A stretch of DNA of 64,000 bases from Deltaproteobacteria bacterium (GTDB taxonomy: Bacteria; Myxococcota_C; UBA6777), in contig SBHC01000010.1 in the NCBI GenBank assembly GCA_006226375.1, forward strand, positions 424,492 through 488,491, written 5' to 3'. Below are positions 53,863 through 62,914 of this stretch, piece by piece. A program made the position numbers and the translations under genes. The notes beneath the pieces were generated by a model. It saw nothing but the letters and a program-made list of their open reading frames with translations, was not told where the DNA came from and did no database searches. Within the stretch, counting starts at the first letter, position 1. Each line of letters begins with the position of its first letter.

Positions 53863-56475
53863 TCACTGATCACTGGGGATCTTTAGGAGTTGGTGAGGGA
53901 GAACAATATACAAGTCCCCCTCCGTCGTTTTCAAGACCCCTGTGGGCTCTGTTGGCAAAGGATAGTCAGGCGCCACTGTTCGAACTTTCATTGTAGTCAG
54001 ATCCAAGGATTGGACCCGTTTGTTTCCACTGTCCGCAATGTAGAGCTGATCTCCATCGACAAACATGCCGCTGGGCCTCAGGAATGTCGCATCTTTCGCG
54101 ATCACCTCAACCTTCGAATTGGACAGACGCATCCGATAGATCTGGTGCGACGTTGTGGAAGCGAAGTACAAGGTTTGACGTGCTTCATCCCAGGCAATCC
54201 CACGAGGAGCAGGAACCTTTGCCAGGGTACGTACACAAAGGCCCGGCTTCTTGGGCGTGCCACATCCTTCTTTGCTCCAGGCGACTTCGCGGAGCAAACC
54301 GTTCCCTTCGTCAGCAACGTACAACACTCCATTCTGGCTTCGAGCCACACCGTAAGGACTCTTAAACTGAGCCTCCAAGGCAGGTCCGTCTTGCAAGCCC
54401 GACTTACCTGAACCTGCGAAGGTCTCAACACAATAATCTCGAAAGACTCTCTCTCCAGAGCACGAGCTGTTCTTCGCATAAAAGACTTTGCGAACGCTGT
54501 GGCTTCCTTGGTCCACCACAAAGAGGTCTTTCTGAGCGCTGCTCACAATCCCTGTGGGTTTGTGAAAGGCCTTCTTGCCGGAGCTACCGGTCGTCATGTC
54601 ACTGGCAAACACAGAAACACAATAGCCTGTGCATGATTTGTCATACGAGAATCGAACCGAGAGGATTTGATTGTTCTGGGTATCCGTCACCATCAAACTT
54701 TCCGGGAACGCCGCGATTTGCGAGGGGAACGAAAACCACTCTCCGTCTTTGGTTCCTCCCACCACAGCGTGCACACACTCTTTCTTGAGGGGGGTAGCAT
54801 CGGATGTAAGCTGGATCATACGGACTCGATAGTTCTTCGGATCCGAGACCCACAAGTTCCCTTTGGGTGTAACCGCAACGCTTTTAAGATCACTGAAGCG
54901 TGCCTGCTCTAGGGGACCATCCTTAAACCCACTGCCATCTTTCCCTGCAAGCTGGGTCACACAGTATTCGTCCTTAATCGTGTCCTTGCCACATACACCG
55001 TCTTTCACCCATATCGCCTGCCAGATACGTCCGATGTTTCCAATGGCATAGAGATTGTCTTTGGCATCAACCACTACATCAATGATGCCCGTTAAGGCGA
55101 CTTTGCTCCCACGACAGGGTTGAATTCGACAATCTTCAGGGCACGTCCTTACGTTCGGATCACAGGAGTTCCCTCCAGCCACAGTGGTCACCTTGGTGCC
55201 ATCGGGGCTGACCTTCACAATGCGTTTCCCCTCGATATCAGAGAGAAACACATGGCCGTCTTGTGACACAGAAAGTCCGTTGGGCGTTCCAAGAGGTTCG
55301 GCTGTCGTGATCTCCGTTACTTTGCCGCTCGTAGCCGACGACAAAGCAACCCGATAGAGTTTGTAGTCTGTGTTGAGGAGATACAAGAACTTGTCCGAGG
55401 GATCGAGCGCCAGGGCAAAGACGCCCTGTTTCTCCGGCAAAACAGGAAGCTCACTTCTTCCATTTTGGGGATGCCACACATACACAAAGTTCTTAACCTT
55501 AGAACCAATGTAGAGCACCTCGTCGTTCGAGACCGCAATGGATCTTGGAATCTCAAACGTGGCAAAGACGCTTCTCTGACCCTGTGACTCTTTCTCGGTT
55601 TTTTCGACGACCACAGGTTGAAGGTCTCGCAGCGTTGTCACATGACCGCATGGATCTATTTTTCGGATGCGTCCGCCACTTGCGCCAGCAATGTACAAGT
55701 TCCCCGACGCAGGATGGAACGCAAGCCCCCACGGCTCTTTTAAGATGGCCTGGGTCCCTCTTCCATCCACCCAATTGCCATCACCACTTCCAGCCCGTGT
55801 GGAGACACAACCTTTGAGAAACTCATCCACAAGCCCGTTGCAGTTGTTGTCCTTGCCGTCACAGATCTCTGTTTGAGGCTTCCCTGGTGTAGCTTGGCAG
55901 ATCGTCTTCGTCAGGTTGGCGTCACACACTCTCTTGCCTGTGGCTTGGCAAATGCCAGAACCCACAGTGCAGCTGGAGTTCAGATCCTTAAAATCTTCAT
56001 CCACGTTGCCATCACAGTCGTTGTCTTTTCCGTCGCAAAGCTCTTCCACAGGAAGAACCTCCCCCACACATGCACCCCATTCGCCCGCCTGGCAAACCCT
56101 GCTTCCCTCTTTGCAAGATCCAACATTTCGGGTGCCTGGGTCGGCGTTGTAGCACGCTTCAGAGAGGGACTCCGTTGTGCCCTTAAGGTTGTCGATTCTT
56201 CCATCGCAATCGTTGTCTTTGCCGTCACAGACCTCTTGGCTCGTGACACACGCTTTGCAGAACCCACACGCACAGATCTGTCCTGATGGACAGTGGTGGA
56301 TGCACCGACACGCTGGTCCAAACGAACCGCCACAAGCAGCTCGCTCAGCAGCCCCCAAGCAAACAGGAGAAGGAGGAGTTTGGGAAGGAGAGGTGCAACT
56401 CCAAGCCCCGAGACCAAGAACAAGACAGGCAACAATCCCAAGCACATACGAGCCCGGCTGTTGGTAGAACAACAT
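53863..56475 (-). CDS. lipoprotein with three MopE-like motifs and NHL beta-propeller repeats
   Basis: About 870 aa from ATG 56475, chosen because GGAG lies six bases upstream and the hydrophobic signal (VLGIVACLVLGLGAWSC, lipobox) starts here. Then a Cys-rich module and three EVCDGKDNDCDG / ELCDGKDNDCDG / EICDGKDNNCNG motifs (residues about 80-250), known from MopE-type copper-binding and many myxobacterial surface proteins. The remainder is a series of NHL-type beta-propeller blades (PWGLAFHPASGNLYIAG, PNGLSVSQDGHVFLSD, GIAWDEARQTLYFA) to the C-terminus. Lipidation places it on the outer membrane or periplasmic face. It is followed at nine bases by the ECF sigma gene. Confidence 0.85.
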   Translation of the reverse strand: MLFYQQPGSYVLGIVACLVLGLGAWSCTSPSQTPPSPVCLGAAERAACGGSFGPACRCIHHCPSGQICACGFCKACVTSQEVCDGKDNDCDGRIDNLKGTTESLSEACYNADPGTRNVGSCKEGSRVCQAGEWGACVGEVLPVEELCDGKDNDCDGNVDEDFKDLNSSCTVGSGICQATGKRVCDANLTKTICQATPGKPQTEICDGKDNNCNGLVDEFLKGCVSTRAGSGDGNWVDGRGTQAILKEPWGLAFHPASGNLYIAGASGGRIRKIDPCGHVTTLRDLQPVVVEKTEKESQGQRSVFATFEIPRSIAVSNDEVLYIGSKVKNFVYVWHPQNGRSELPVLPEKQGVFALALDPSDKFLYLLNTDYKLYRVALSSATSGKVTEITTAEPLGTPNGLSVSQDGHVFLSDIEGKRIVKVSPDGTKVTTVAGGNSCDPNVRTCPEDCRIQPCRGSKVALTGIIDVVVDAKDNLYAIGNIGRIWQAIWVKDGVCGKDTIKDEYCVTQLAGKDGSGFKDGPLEQARFSDLKSVAVTPKGNLWVSDPKNYRVRMIQLTSDATPLKKECVHAVVGGTKDGEWFSFPSQIAAFPESLMVTDTQNNQILSVRFSYDKSCTGYCVSVFASDMTTGSSGKKAFHKPTGIVSSAQKDLFVVDQGSHSVRKVFYAKNSSCSGERVFRDYCVETFAGSGKSGLQDGPALEAQFKSPYGVARSQNGVLYVADEGNGLLREVAWSKEGCGTPKKPGLCVRTLAKVPAPRGIAWDEARQTLYFASTTSHQIYRMRLSNSKVEVIAKDATFLRPSGMFVDGDQLYIADSGNKRVQSLDLTTMKVRTVAPDYPLPTEPTGVLKTTEGDLYIVLPHQLLKIPSDQ

Positions 56476-56506
56476 AGAACACTCCATCAAAATCGAAACG
56501 AAACCA

Positions 56507-56518
56507 CATGACGTCATG
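56507..56518. promoter_or_regulatory. perfect 12-bp palindrome CATGACGTCATG
   Basis: Lies in the divergent region between the MopE/NHL gene and the anti-sigma-like gene, about 32 bp before the lipoprotein ATG. A possible operator for a dimeric regulator. Confidence 0.35.
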
Positions 56519-56570
56519 GACGACACGTTCGCTCATGATCCTTGTTATATCAGAAACTTACCCATCCCTC

Positions 56571-56586
56571 TGTGATTTTTCTCACA
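56571..56586. promoter_or_regulatory. perfect Crp-type site TGTGA-N6-TCACA
   Basis: TGTGATTTTTCTCACA matches both half-sites of the Crp/FNR-family consensus. It lies midway between the divergent genes starting at 56475 and 56680. The binding protein is not identified. Confidence 0.5.
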
Positions 56587-56679
56587 AAAAAAGTTCGGTC
56601 TTGGTGTGGTTTTGCCTCTATCCCTATGAACCTTGAGTGGTATGGTAGGATGGTTCACCAAATACTGAGGCTTAAGACC

Positions 56680-57540
56680 ATGACTTCCCCCAAACCCATC
56701 TCCGAACTTCAATTGGATCGTCTGACGGTCAAAGAGCTTTCTTCCGAAGAAAGCCAACAATTGGAACATCAGCTTCAAGACGATGAACAATTGCAACAGC
56801 GAATGGACGTCCGAGACCAACGCTTTGCAGAAGCAGAGGAACGCGAGGACTTTGACGCCTACTTTCAAGCCACTCTGCATAAATTCCAGCAACTCCCAAC
56901 GCCAGAAGCAGCCGCTCCTCAAGAAGAACGTCGACCACAAAGCCTCTGGGATCAGTTCATGGGAATGTTTCTGCAATGGCAAACCATGGGCGCCTTGGCC
57001 GCAGCAGCCATCGTTGTGATTCTGGTGTTGCCTCAGCTGCGACAAGCTGGAACAGATGGCGCTCCCGACGGTGGAACACAATGGATCGACGGCACCACAA
57101 AAGGGAGCGGGGCCAAGGTTCAGATGCTTTACTTGATCAAGGGTCAAAGCAGCAGCCAAGTGGCTCGTTCCAGACTGGTTCTTCACCCTGGCGATGTCAT
57201 ACAGTTTACCTATGCAGTGCGTCAAAAAGCTGCACATGTCCTTGTCGCAAGCCTGAACCCAAAAGGGGTCGCATCCCCCGTCATTTCCGCTGACGAACAA
57301 AGCAAGAGGTTACCCTCCGGCAAAGGACAATTTCCAAGCCTCGAACTGGACGATGAGCTAGGCCAAGAGAAGCTGTTTGTGTTTGTTTCCGACAAAGCCT
57401 TTGCATGGGCGACAGTCCAAGCCAAGCTCCAGCAAGCGTTCCAGAAGGCGCAAGGAGACCTCAACAAGCTCGGACCCATTGAAGGTCCCTGGAAGGTACA
57501 ATCCTACTTGTTGGTTCGCCAAGCTCGAAGTCAGCGTTAA
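56680..57540 (+). CDS. anti-sigma-like membrane protein lacking the zinc site
   Basis: About 286 aa from ATG 56680 (GAGG ten bases upstream). The N-terminus (LQLDRLTVKELSSEESQQLEHQLQDDEQLQQRM) has the layout of ZAS/zf-HC2 anti-sigma N-termini, but with no His/Cys zinc ligands. A single transmembrane helix (ALAAAAIVVILVLPQL) is followed by a periplasmic domain (YLIKGQSSSQVARSRLVLHPGDVIQFTYAV, LFVFVSDKAFAW) similar to regions found beside caspase-like proteins. The next gene starts 11 bp after its stop. It is divergent from the ECF sigma operon, so may control that sigma factor. Confidence 0.65.
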   Translation: MTSPKPISELQLDRLTVKELSSEESQQLEHQLQDDEQLQQRMDVRDQRFAEAEEREDFDAYFQATLHKFQQLPTPEAAAPQEERRPQSLWDQFMGMFLQWQTMGALAAAAIVVILVLPQLRQAGTDGAPDGGTQWIDGTTKGSGAKVQMLYLIKGQSSSQVARSRLVLHPGDVIQFTYAVRQKAAHVLVASLNPKGVASPVISADEQSKRLPSGKGQFPSLELDDELGQEKLFVFVSDKAFAWATVQAKLQQAFQKAQGDLNKLGPIEGPWKVQSYLLVRQARSQR

Positions 57541-57551
57541 CAGGAAAGTCC

Positions 57552-59150
57552 ATGCGCTCCGTCTCCCCCAAAACGTCTCTGTGGCTCGACGTCGTTCTTG
57601 TCGTCGGGTTGGGTTTGTTGGCTCCTTCTGTATGCTGGGGACAAGATGTTCGTCTGGCACTGTTAATGGCGAACGAAAAGGGCTGGAACAAAGATCCCAA
57701 GCTGCGCTACGTCCTTCGCGGAGATTTGCGTCCACTGGCCCGCACCATGCGACGTTTGGGCTTTCAGGTCAAGGTCATAGAGAACGGAAGCGCAGCGCGC
57801 ATTCGACGGGTTTGGAAGTGGATCCAGCGCCGAATGCGGAGAGCCCCCAAGGTATCCACCTTTGTCTTTTATTACTCAGGGCATGCAGACGCCCAGCACT
57901 TTCATACAGGCCCACGCGGAAAACAGCCCTTAACCTACAAAGAGTTTGTTTCTTTCTTCAACAGCCTCAACATTCCGCGGCGCATTGCTCTGTTTGACTC
58001 ATGTTACAGCGGCGAGGTGATTCGGAAGTTTGGAAGCTTACAACGGTTTCGCCGACTGCTACGAACGGGTCAGACCAAGGGTTTTAAGCGCTCCAAACGA
58101 AAGCTGAATCTGCAGCGATTGTTGCGCCAAAGCAGTCGAGGAGACGAGCGCGGCCTGCGTATCATAGCCTCTAGCCTGGATGTCTCTTGGGAGCTGCGGA
58201 AGTATCGTTCCTCAGTGTTCACCCATCACTTGCTTCAAGGCTTGCGAGGAGCGGCCGACTCCGACAACGACGGCAAGGTTACCGTCAATGAGCTTTACAA
58301 CTACGCAAGGATTCGGGTGTACAAGGACACAGGCCAACAGCTCAAACAGCTTGTCTCTTCCCAACATACCACCCCTTATGCGCTGGCTCCTGCATACCGA
58401 AGTCGACTTGTGATTGGGCCCGAAACCAAAGGAAAGATAAAGATCTCGGTGGCCAATTTTTACTGGTCCTTCCACAAGCAGAAGTCTCACGCCGTTCGCC
58501 TTGCCACAGTCCATGGCAAAGGATTGATCGAACTGCAGAGAGGAAAGCGCTGCTATCGCCAAGAGGTGATGTTACCCAAAGGCCGCGACACCCGACTCAA
58601 CCCACAAGGATGGCAGCCCATTCGTTGTCGTCAGTTGGTATCCCTGAGCAAGGGCAGTATTGCGATGGAGGCCCAGCGGTATGTTCCTCCACCCAAGCCA
58701 AAGATTTGGGCGCTGGAGTTGCAAGGAGGCACACAGATCACCCAAGTTGCAGGCAGCAGCGCGCTGGCCGGACTGGCGCTCGGAATTCGTCATCGTTTCT
58801 TTGGTGTACATGCCGGAGTGTGGGGAGCTTCAACGCAATTTGTTGAACCCTCCACGCAGTTGTTGTTCTCCACCTGGGCAGAGCTTGGCTATCGACTGGA
58901 CTGGCCCAGCGTTCACCTCTTTCTTGGTGGAATGGTGGGATTAAATCTGCTGATTCAGGACATCCCCCAAGCCTCCGCCTCCGTTCCGTTTGTCCGCTAC
59001 GGTGCCACGGCGGATGTTGCCGTTCAATTGCCCCAACGATGGGCTTTGTTGCTTGCAGTTCAGGGAGGTGGAACATCTGGTGTACTCGGTGGCCAGTGGA
59101 CCCATTTGCCGCTTCTCACCCTCCACCTCGGCGTTCGCTACTTTCTCTAA
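57552..59150 (+). CDS. secreted caspase-like (C14) protein with C-terminal beta-barrel-like domain
   Basis: 532 aa. AGGA precedes the ATG. Signal peptide (VVLVVGLGLLAPSVCWG). The catalytic domain starts LALLMANEKGWN; caspase dyad is visible as FVFYYSGHAD (H111) and ALFDSCYSGE (C151). TVNELYNYARI follows DNDGK, an EF-hand-like loop (DSDNDGK). After a linker (residues about 300-390) the C-terminal about 140 residues alternate polar and hydrophobic residues in strand-like blocks and end in an aromatic/Leu residue (VRYFL), as in outer-membrane beta-barrels. The combination suggests an outer-membrane-anchored peptidase. Co-transcribed with the anti-sigma-like gene. Confidence 0.82.
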   Translation: MRSVSPKTSLWLDVVLVVGLGLLAPSVCWGQDVRLALLMANEKGWNKDPKLRYVLRGDLRPLARTMRRLGFQVKVIENGSAARIRRVWKWIQRRMRRAPKVSTFVFYYSGHADAQHFHTGPRGKQPLTYKEFVSFFNSLNIPRRIALFDSCYSGEVIRKFGSLQRFRRLLRTGQTKGFKRSKRKLNLQRLLRQSSRGDERGLRIIASSLDVSWELRKYRSSVFTHHLLQGLRGAADSDNDGKVTVNELYNYARIRVYKDTGQQLKQLVSSQHTTPYALAPAYRSRLVIGPETKGKIKISVANFYWSFHKQKSHAVRLATVHGKGLIELQRGKRCYRQEVMLPKGRDTRLNPQGWQPIRCRQLVSLSKGSIAMEAQRYVPPPKPKIWALELQGGTQITQVAGSSALAGLALGIRHRFFGVHAGVWGASTQFVEPSTQLLFSTWAELGYRLDWPSVHLFLGGMVGLNLLIQDIPQASASVPFVRYGATADVAVQLPQRWALLLAVQGGGTSGVLGGQWTHLPLLTLHLGVRYFL

Positions 59151-59157
59151 CGGCTGG

Positions 59158-60255
59158 CTACGAAAAGTCATCCAGGGAAACGGAGCGCTTTGCCAGGAAC
59201 ACAGGCTCCGGTTGAAGCAAAACACCTGTGCGCTCCTGCACTTGCTTTTGGATCTGTTTGGCAGCAGAGAGTAGCTCTTGTGTGGTGCCTCCGCCTCTGT
59301 TGACCAAAGCCAGAGCATGGACGTCGGAGATCCCCACATTGCCCCAGCGGGTTCCTTTGGTAAGCCCTGCCCTCTCGATCAACCAGGCGGCTGCGAGCTT
59401 TTGCTGCCCTTCACCTACTGGATACACCGGCATGGAGAGACCTTCCGCCAGAACATCAGCCAGTCGTTCACGCACACCCTCCACCTCTTCCAAAGACAAG
59501 ATTGGATTGGTGAAGAAGGAGCCAGCGCTTCGGCTGTTTGGGTCGTTTGGATCAAAGACCATACCTTTGCGGCGACGCAGACAAATGACCGTGTCGCGAA
59601 CCAACGCCAAAGAGATGGGTTTGTCAGATGCCTCCAGCGTGCGTTGAAGCTCCCCATAACGCACAGCAGGTTCACCGTTACGAGTGAACCGCAACGTGAC
59701 GTCCAGGACCAAGAATCGTCGGCCGGCGGAAGGTTTCAGCGCGCTGTGTCGGTAACCAAAGTCGCAGCGTTGGGCGTCCCATTCGCTTGTGGTGTAGGTC
59801 TCCAGATCCAAGACCGTCGCTTTGACAAAGGTCTCGCAGAGTTCTTGCCCGTAGGCACCGATGTTTTGGATGGGTGCGGCGCCTACGCTTCCAGGTATCC
59901 CAGACAGACACTCCACCCCAGCCAAGTTGTTCTCGACGCTCCAGGCCACCAGCTCGTCCCAGTTGTGTCCGCCTTCCACCTGCACGTCGACAAACGCTTC
60001 GGTCTCTTGCACCACATGACGTTCTTTGGCGACCCATTGAATCACAAGACCAGGGAGCCCTTCGTCCGCGATCACAACGTTGCTTCCTCCGCCCAAGATC
60101 CATCGCTCCAATTGGTGTTTGTCTCCCCACTCCAAGCAAGCTAACAGCTCGTTTTGCGTGGAAGGAGTCGCCAAATACCGAGCGGGACCGCCGAGCCCAA
60201 GAGTGGTGAGAGACGCCAACGCGACATGTTCGGCAACAGGGAAACTTGGGGCCAT
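59158..60255 (-). CDS. murB: UDP-N-acetylmuramate dehydrogenase MurB
   Basis: About 365 aa from ATG 60255 (AAGGATACTCTG before it; the open frame extends upstream without homology). FAD-dependent reduction of UDP-GlcNAc-enolpyruvate to UDP-MurNAc, an essential step in peptidoglycan synthesis. Evidence: NTTLGLGGPARYLATP-type start (here LTTLGLGGPARYL), LGGGSNVVIAD (FAD loop), GVECLSGIPGSVGAAPIQNIGAYGQE, FGYRHSAL (active Tyr/Arg), and RSAGSFFTNP with catalytic Ser, then WLIERAGLKG-type helix (here WLIERAGLTKG) and C-terminal ALVNRGGGTTQE. Full-length type I-like enzyme. Convergent with the caspase gene, seven bases apart; divergent from the C2-domain gene. Confidence 0.94.
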   Translation of the reverse strand: MAPSFPVAEHVALASLTTLGLGGPARYLATPSTQNELLACLEWGDKHQLERWILGGGSNVVIADEGLPGLVIQWVAKERHVVQETEAFVDVQVEGGHNWDELVAWSVENNLAGVECLSGIPGSVGAAPIQNIGAYGQELCETFVKATVLDLETYTTSEWDAQRCDFGYRHSALKPSAGRRFLVLDVTLRFTRNGEPAVRYGELQRTLEASDKPISLALVRDTVICLRRRKGMVFDPNDPNSRSAGSFFTNPILSLEEVEGVRERLADVLAEGLSMPVYPVGEGQQKLAAAWLIERAGLTKGTRWGNVGISDVHALALVNRGGGTTQELLSAAKQIQKQVQERTGVLLQPEPVFLAKRSVSLDDFS

Positions 60256-60476
60256 CAGAGTATCCTTTTCCTTTCCTCCACATCTGGGGGAATTTTCCAT
60301 GAGGGGATTGCAAATTTGAAGAGCAGACTTATCCTTGCGAACATCTACCCAACGACATGTCACCGCCAGTGATTGCGTAAGGCTGGCTCTTGCTCTCGCA
60401 TCGAACTGGCCTTGTTGGGAGCAACCTCGCACTGTTGTGTTCGAGAGACCACAACCCAACCAAGGGACTTTGTATC

Positions 60477-61514
60477 ATGAGGATTGCGCTTCTCATCGGC
60501 GTTGTCATCATCTTCCTTTATACCATCTGGGTCGTTGTGCCTGAGAGTTACTTTGAACGAAAGTACCCCTCTCCCCGACGGATTACGTCCCAACAAGCGA
60601 CCAAAAAGAACGCTCATGGGATCGCTGCCCCGAAGACAGGACGCTATCGCATTACCATCGAAAGCGCCAAGATTTTCCCCAGCAACAAAGAAAACAACTG
60701 TTGGGATCCCTGCTTTGGCAAGAGCAAGAAAGCCTTCGCCCTGCTTTCCAAGGAGTTGGCCTCCGATCCCGGCGCTGGCTGGCGCAATGTTATGCATCCA
60801 CGCCCTCGCGTCCTCACGGACCAAAGCAGCAAGATGCCCGATGTTTTCGCTGTGTTTAAGATTGGCAACCAACCTGTCTTTCGAACACCTGTCGCCAAAA
60901 ACACCCTGACTCCGCGATGGGGAATGTTTTACGACAAAGTCATCCACGCGAACGATACGCTCCGCGTCTACGTGTGGGACAAAGACACCCTCAACAGCGA
61001 CCTGATCGGCTACTACGCGGCCTCCCGCATTCCAGCCAAATACCTCGCCGAAGGTGGGGTCTGGAAGCTACAGTTTCAGCGCGTGTTTGAACTCAAGATC
61101 ACCATCGCTCCCATCCGAAAAAAGGTGGGCAAAAAGCTCGTACCCGGCCGCTACCGCGTCACATTGGTCAGCGCCGTCGTGGACCAGTACAAATCCACAG
61201 GGAAGTCGTGGGATTTCTTTAAGGGTCGGCCGGATCCCTACGCCATCATCCGCCTGGGACCGCACCAAATGGAAACACACCGCAAGAAAGACACCCTGTA
61301 CCCTGTATGGAACCACTCCCGAATCATCAACCTGCAAGGCGACGAGGTGTTGAAAGTTCAAGTCTTGGACAAAGACCTCGCCAAAAAAGACGATGTGATG
61401 GGTACATGCACGATAGGGGCTCTCAAAAGCCTCAAGCTCCAAGACGGTGTCTTGCTTCGCACCCCCTGTGGACAAGTCAAAGAGCTGGTCATCAAGTTTG
61501 ACCGTATCCTCTAA
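60477..61514 (+). CDS. tandem C2-domain protein with N-terminal membrane anchor
   Basis: About 345 aa from ATG 60477. N-terminal hydrophobic segment MRIALLIGVVIIFLYTIWVVV serves as a membrane anchor. Two C2-like beta-sandwich domains follow: one about residues 55-200 (YRITIESAKIFPS, SSKMPDVFAVFKIGNQPVFRTPVAKNTLTPRWG, VYVWDKDTLNSDLIG), another about 215-345 (YRVTLVSAVV, GRPDPYAIIRLGPHQMETHRKKDTLYPVWN, VQVLDKDLAKKDDVMG). D-x-D and D-K-D positions that bind Ca2+ in eukaryotic C2 domains are retained (MPDVF, DKDTLNSD; RPDPY, DKDLAKKDD). Such paired C2 domains are rare in bacteria. Role unknown; membrane or Ca2+/lipid binding inferred. Confidence 0.75.
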   Translation: MRIALLIGVVIIFLYTIWVVVPESYFERKYPSPRRITSQQATKKNAHGIAAPKTGRYRITIESAKIFPSNKENNCWDPCFGKSKKAFALLSKELASDPGAGWRNVMHPRPRVLTDQSSKMPDVFAVFKIGNQPVFRTPVAKNTLTPRWGMFYDKVIHANDTLRVYVWDKDTLNSDLIGYYAASRIPAKYLAEGGVWKLQFQRVFELKITIAPIRKKVGKKLVPGRYRVTLVSAVVDQYKSTGKSWDFFKGRPDPYAIIRLGPHQMETHRKKDTLYPVWNHSRIINLQGDEVLKVQVLDKDLAKKDDVMGTCTIGALKSLKLQDGVLLRTPCGQVKELVIKFDRIL

Positions 61515-61538
61515 GATCATTTTTCAAGAGCGCCTACC

Positions 61539-62816
61539 TTAGGAAAGATTCCGTCCCACAATCATCAGGTTTCTCGGCGTAAGTGACGAGTCACAGAACA
61601 CTCCAACCTGCGTATCCCATCCTTGCTCCGCTAAGAACAACGCCCGCTCCACCACAAGCCACACCTCCAACGGACGACGAAACAACGAACGCACCAGCGC
61701 TCTCCCTCGCGCCAGGCGCGCTCGCTCAATGCCCGCAGCCAACGTACGAGTCGGATTCCATCGAGGAGGAAGCGGCAGCTCCAGCAACTCGGACATTTTG
61801 TAACAAAAGTCGGCAAAAGGAAGCTCACCAACACCGAGGGGAAGATTCCCCATGGAATGATAACGATCTTCCCCTGTTGCCTCGCGAACCAAGATGTCAA
61901 AGCCAAGCCGGAAATCGAGTTCCTTCCGACGTTGTCGTCTCTCCAGGGCTGTCGACCGAACCTCATCCGCAATGGACAGACGAAGAAGTCGGTCGTCCAA
62001 AGGCATCCCCAGTTCTCGTCCAGCCTGGGAAAGAGGCGGATACTCTGTAGCGTCTGAACCTACAAAGTGATGGCAACAAGGCACCACAGCCACAGCCTGC
62101 AAGTTGTGTTCAACAGCCTTCTGCAACAAGGAATGACTCAACACGCCGCATGCATGAAGCCCCACAGCGACCTGCTCAGGGTTAAGATGTGGGCTGACAT
62201 CGTCCTGCAGGACATCGGCGGTCACGAACCGTCCTTTGACGTCTTGCCGTTCGGCCATAGAAAGACCCACACGACACAGAGGAGCCTGTCGCTCTAGCCC
62301 AAGCACAGGCAACTCCAGGAGCGCGCCCAGCGTTCGGCCCAGGTGGCCTTTGCCCGAACACCAATCAACAATTTCCTCCCCACCCTTCGGCCAAAGAGGC
62401 AACAGAGTGGTGCAAAAGGCTTGCACCTGACGCCACTTGTGTTGCTGAATCTTCCACGACAGCTGGTAGCGGCGAGAGCCCGGCCATTCCACCGAAGGCA
62501 TCGGACCGATCGCAGTGTGCGAGGCGACATCGTCCCTCCATCGGACAAACTCTTGCGGGACGTCGTCGCAGACAAAGGGATCCAACTCTATCGCATCAAC
62601 CATCGAAGAGCTGAGCCTTCTCGCCCATTGAGAAACCGCCGGGAAATCCGCCTCCCATGGGACGACAAGCTCCATAAACGGACGAGGCTCCCACAGGAAG
62701 CGGGTCCGCTGTAACAACGTGGACAGCGCAGACCAGCGCTCGAACAGCGCATCATGCCCTTTCCATGGGCTGTTCGTCGAAGTCTTGGAATGGATCTTTG
62801 GGTTCACAACATGCAC
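61539..62816 (-). CDS. SAM-dependent methyltransferase, GSTCD/METTL25-like
   Basis: 425 aa. SAM loop IVDWCSGKGHLGRTL, acidic partner LGLERQ, AVGLHACGVLSHSL, and VVPCCHHFV, a Cys-Cys-His-His motif characteristic of the GSTCD/METTL25-related methyltransferase family. No signal or membrane segment. Substrate in bacteria is not established for this family; RNA or protein methylation is a guess. It stands alone between the convergent C2-domain gene and the divergent thioredoxin gene. Confidence 0.82.
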   Translation of the reverse strand: MHVVNPKIHSKTSTNSPWKGHDALFERWSALSTLLQRTRFLWEPRPFMELVVPWEADFPAVSQWARRLSSSMVDAIELDPFVCDDVPQEFVRWRDDVASHTAIGPMPSVEWPGSRRYQLSWKIQQHKWRQVQAFCTTLLPLWPKGGEEIVDWCSGKGHLGRTLGALLELPVLGLERQAPLCRVGLSMAERQDVKGRFVTADVLQDDVSPHLNPEQVAVGLHACGVLSHSLLQKAVEHNLQAVAVVPCCHHFVGSDATEYPPLSQAGRELGMPLDDRLLRLSIADEVRSTALERRQRRKELDFRLGFDILVREATGEDRYHSMGNLPLGVGELPFADFCYKMSELLELPLPPRWNPTRTLAAGIERARLARGRALVRSLFRRPLEVWLVVERALFLAEQGWDTQVGVFCDSSLTPRNLMIVGRNLS

Positions 62817-62914
62817 CGTTTGGATTCTCGCTTGACGTCTCCATCAGCGAGGGTTAGGTTGTCTCCCCATTGGAAGGAGAACGTCTTAGAGGGTGTTGAC
62901 TCAAGGAGACTGCC

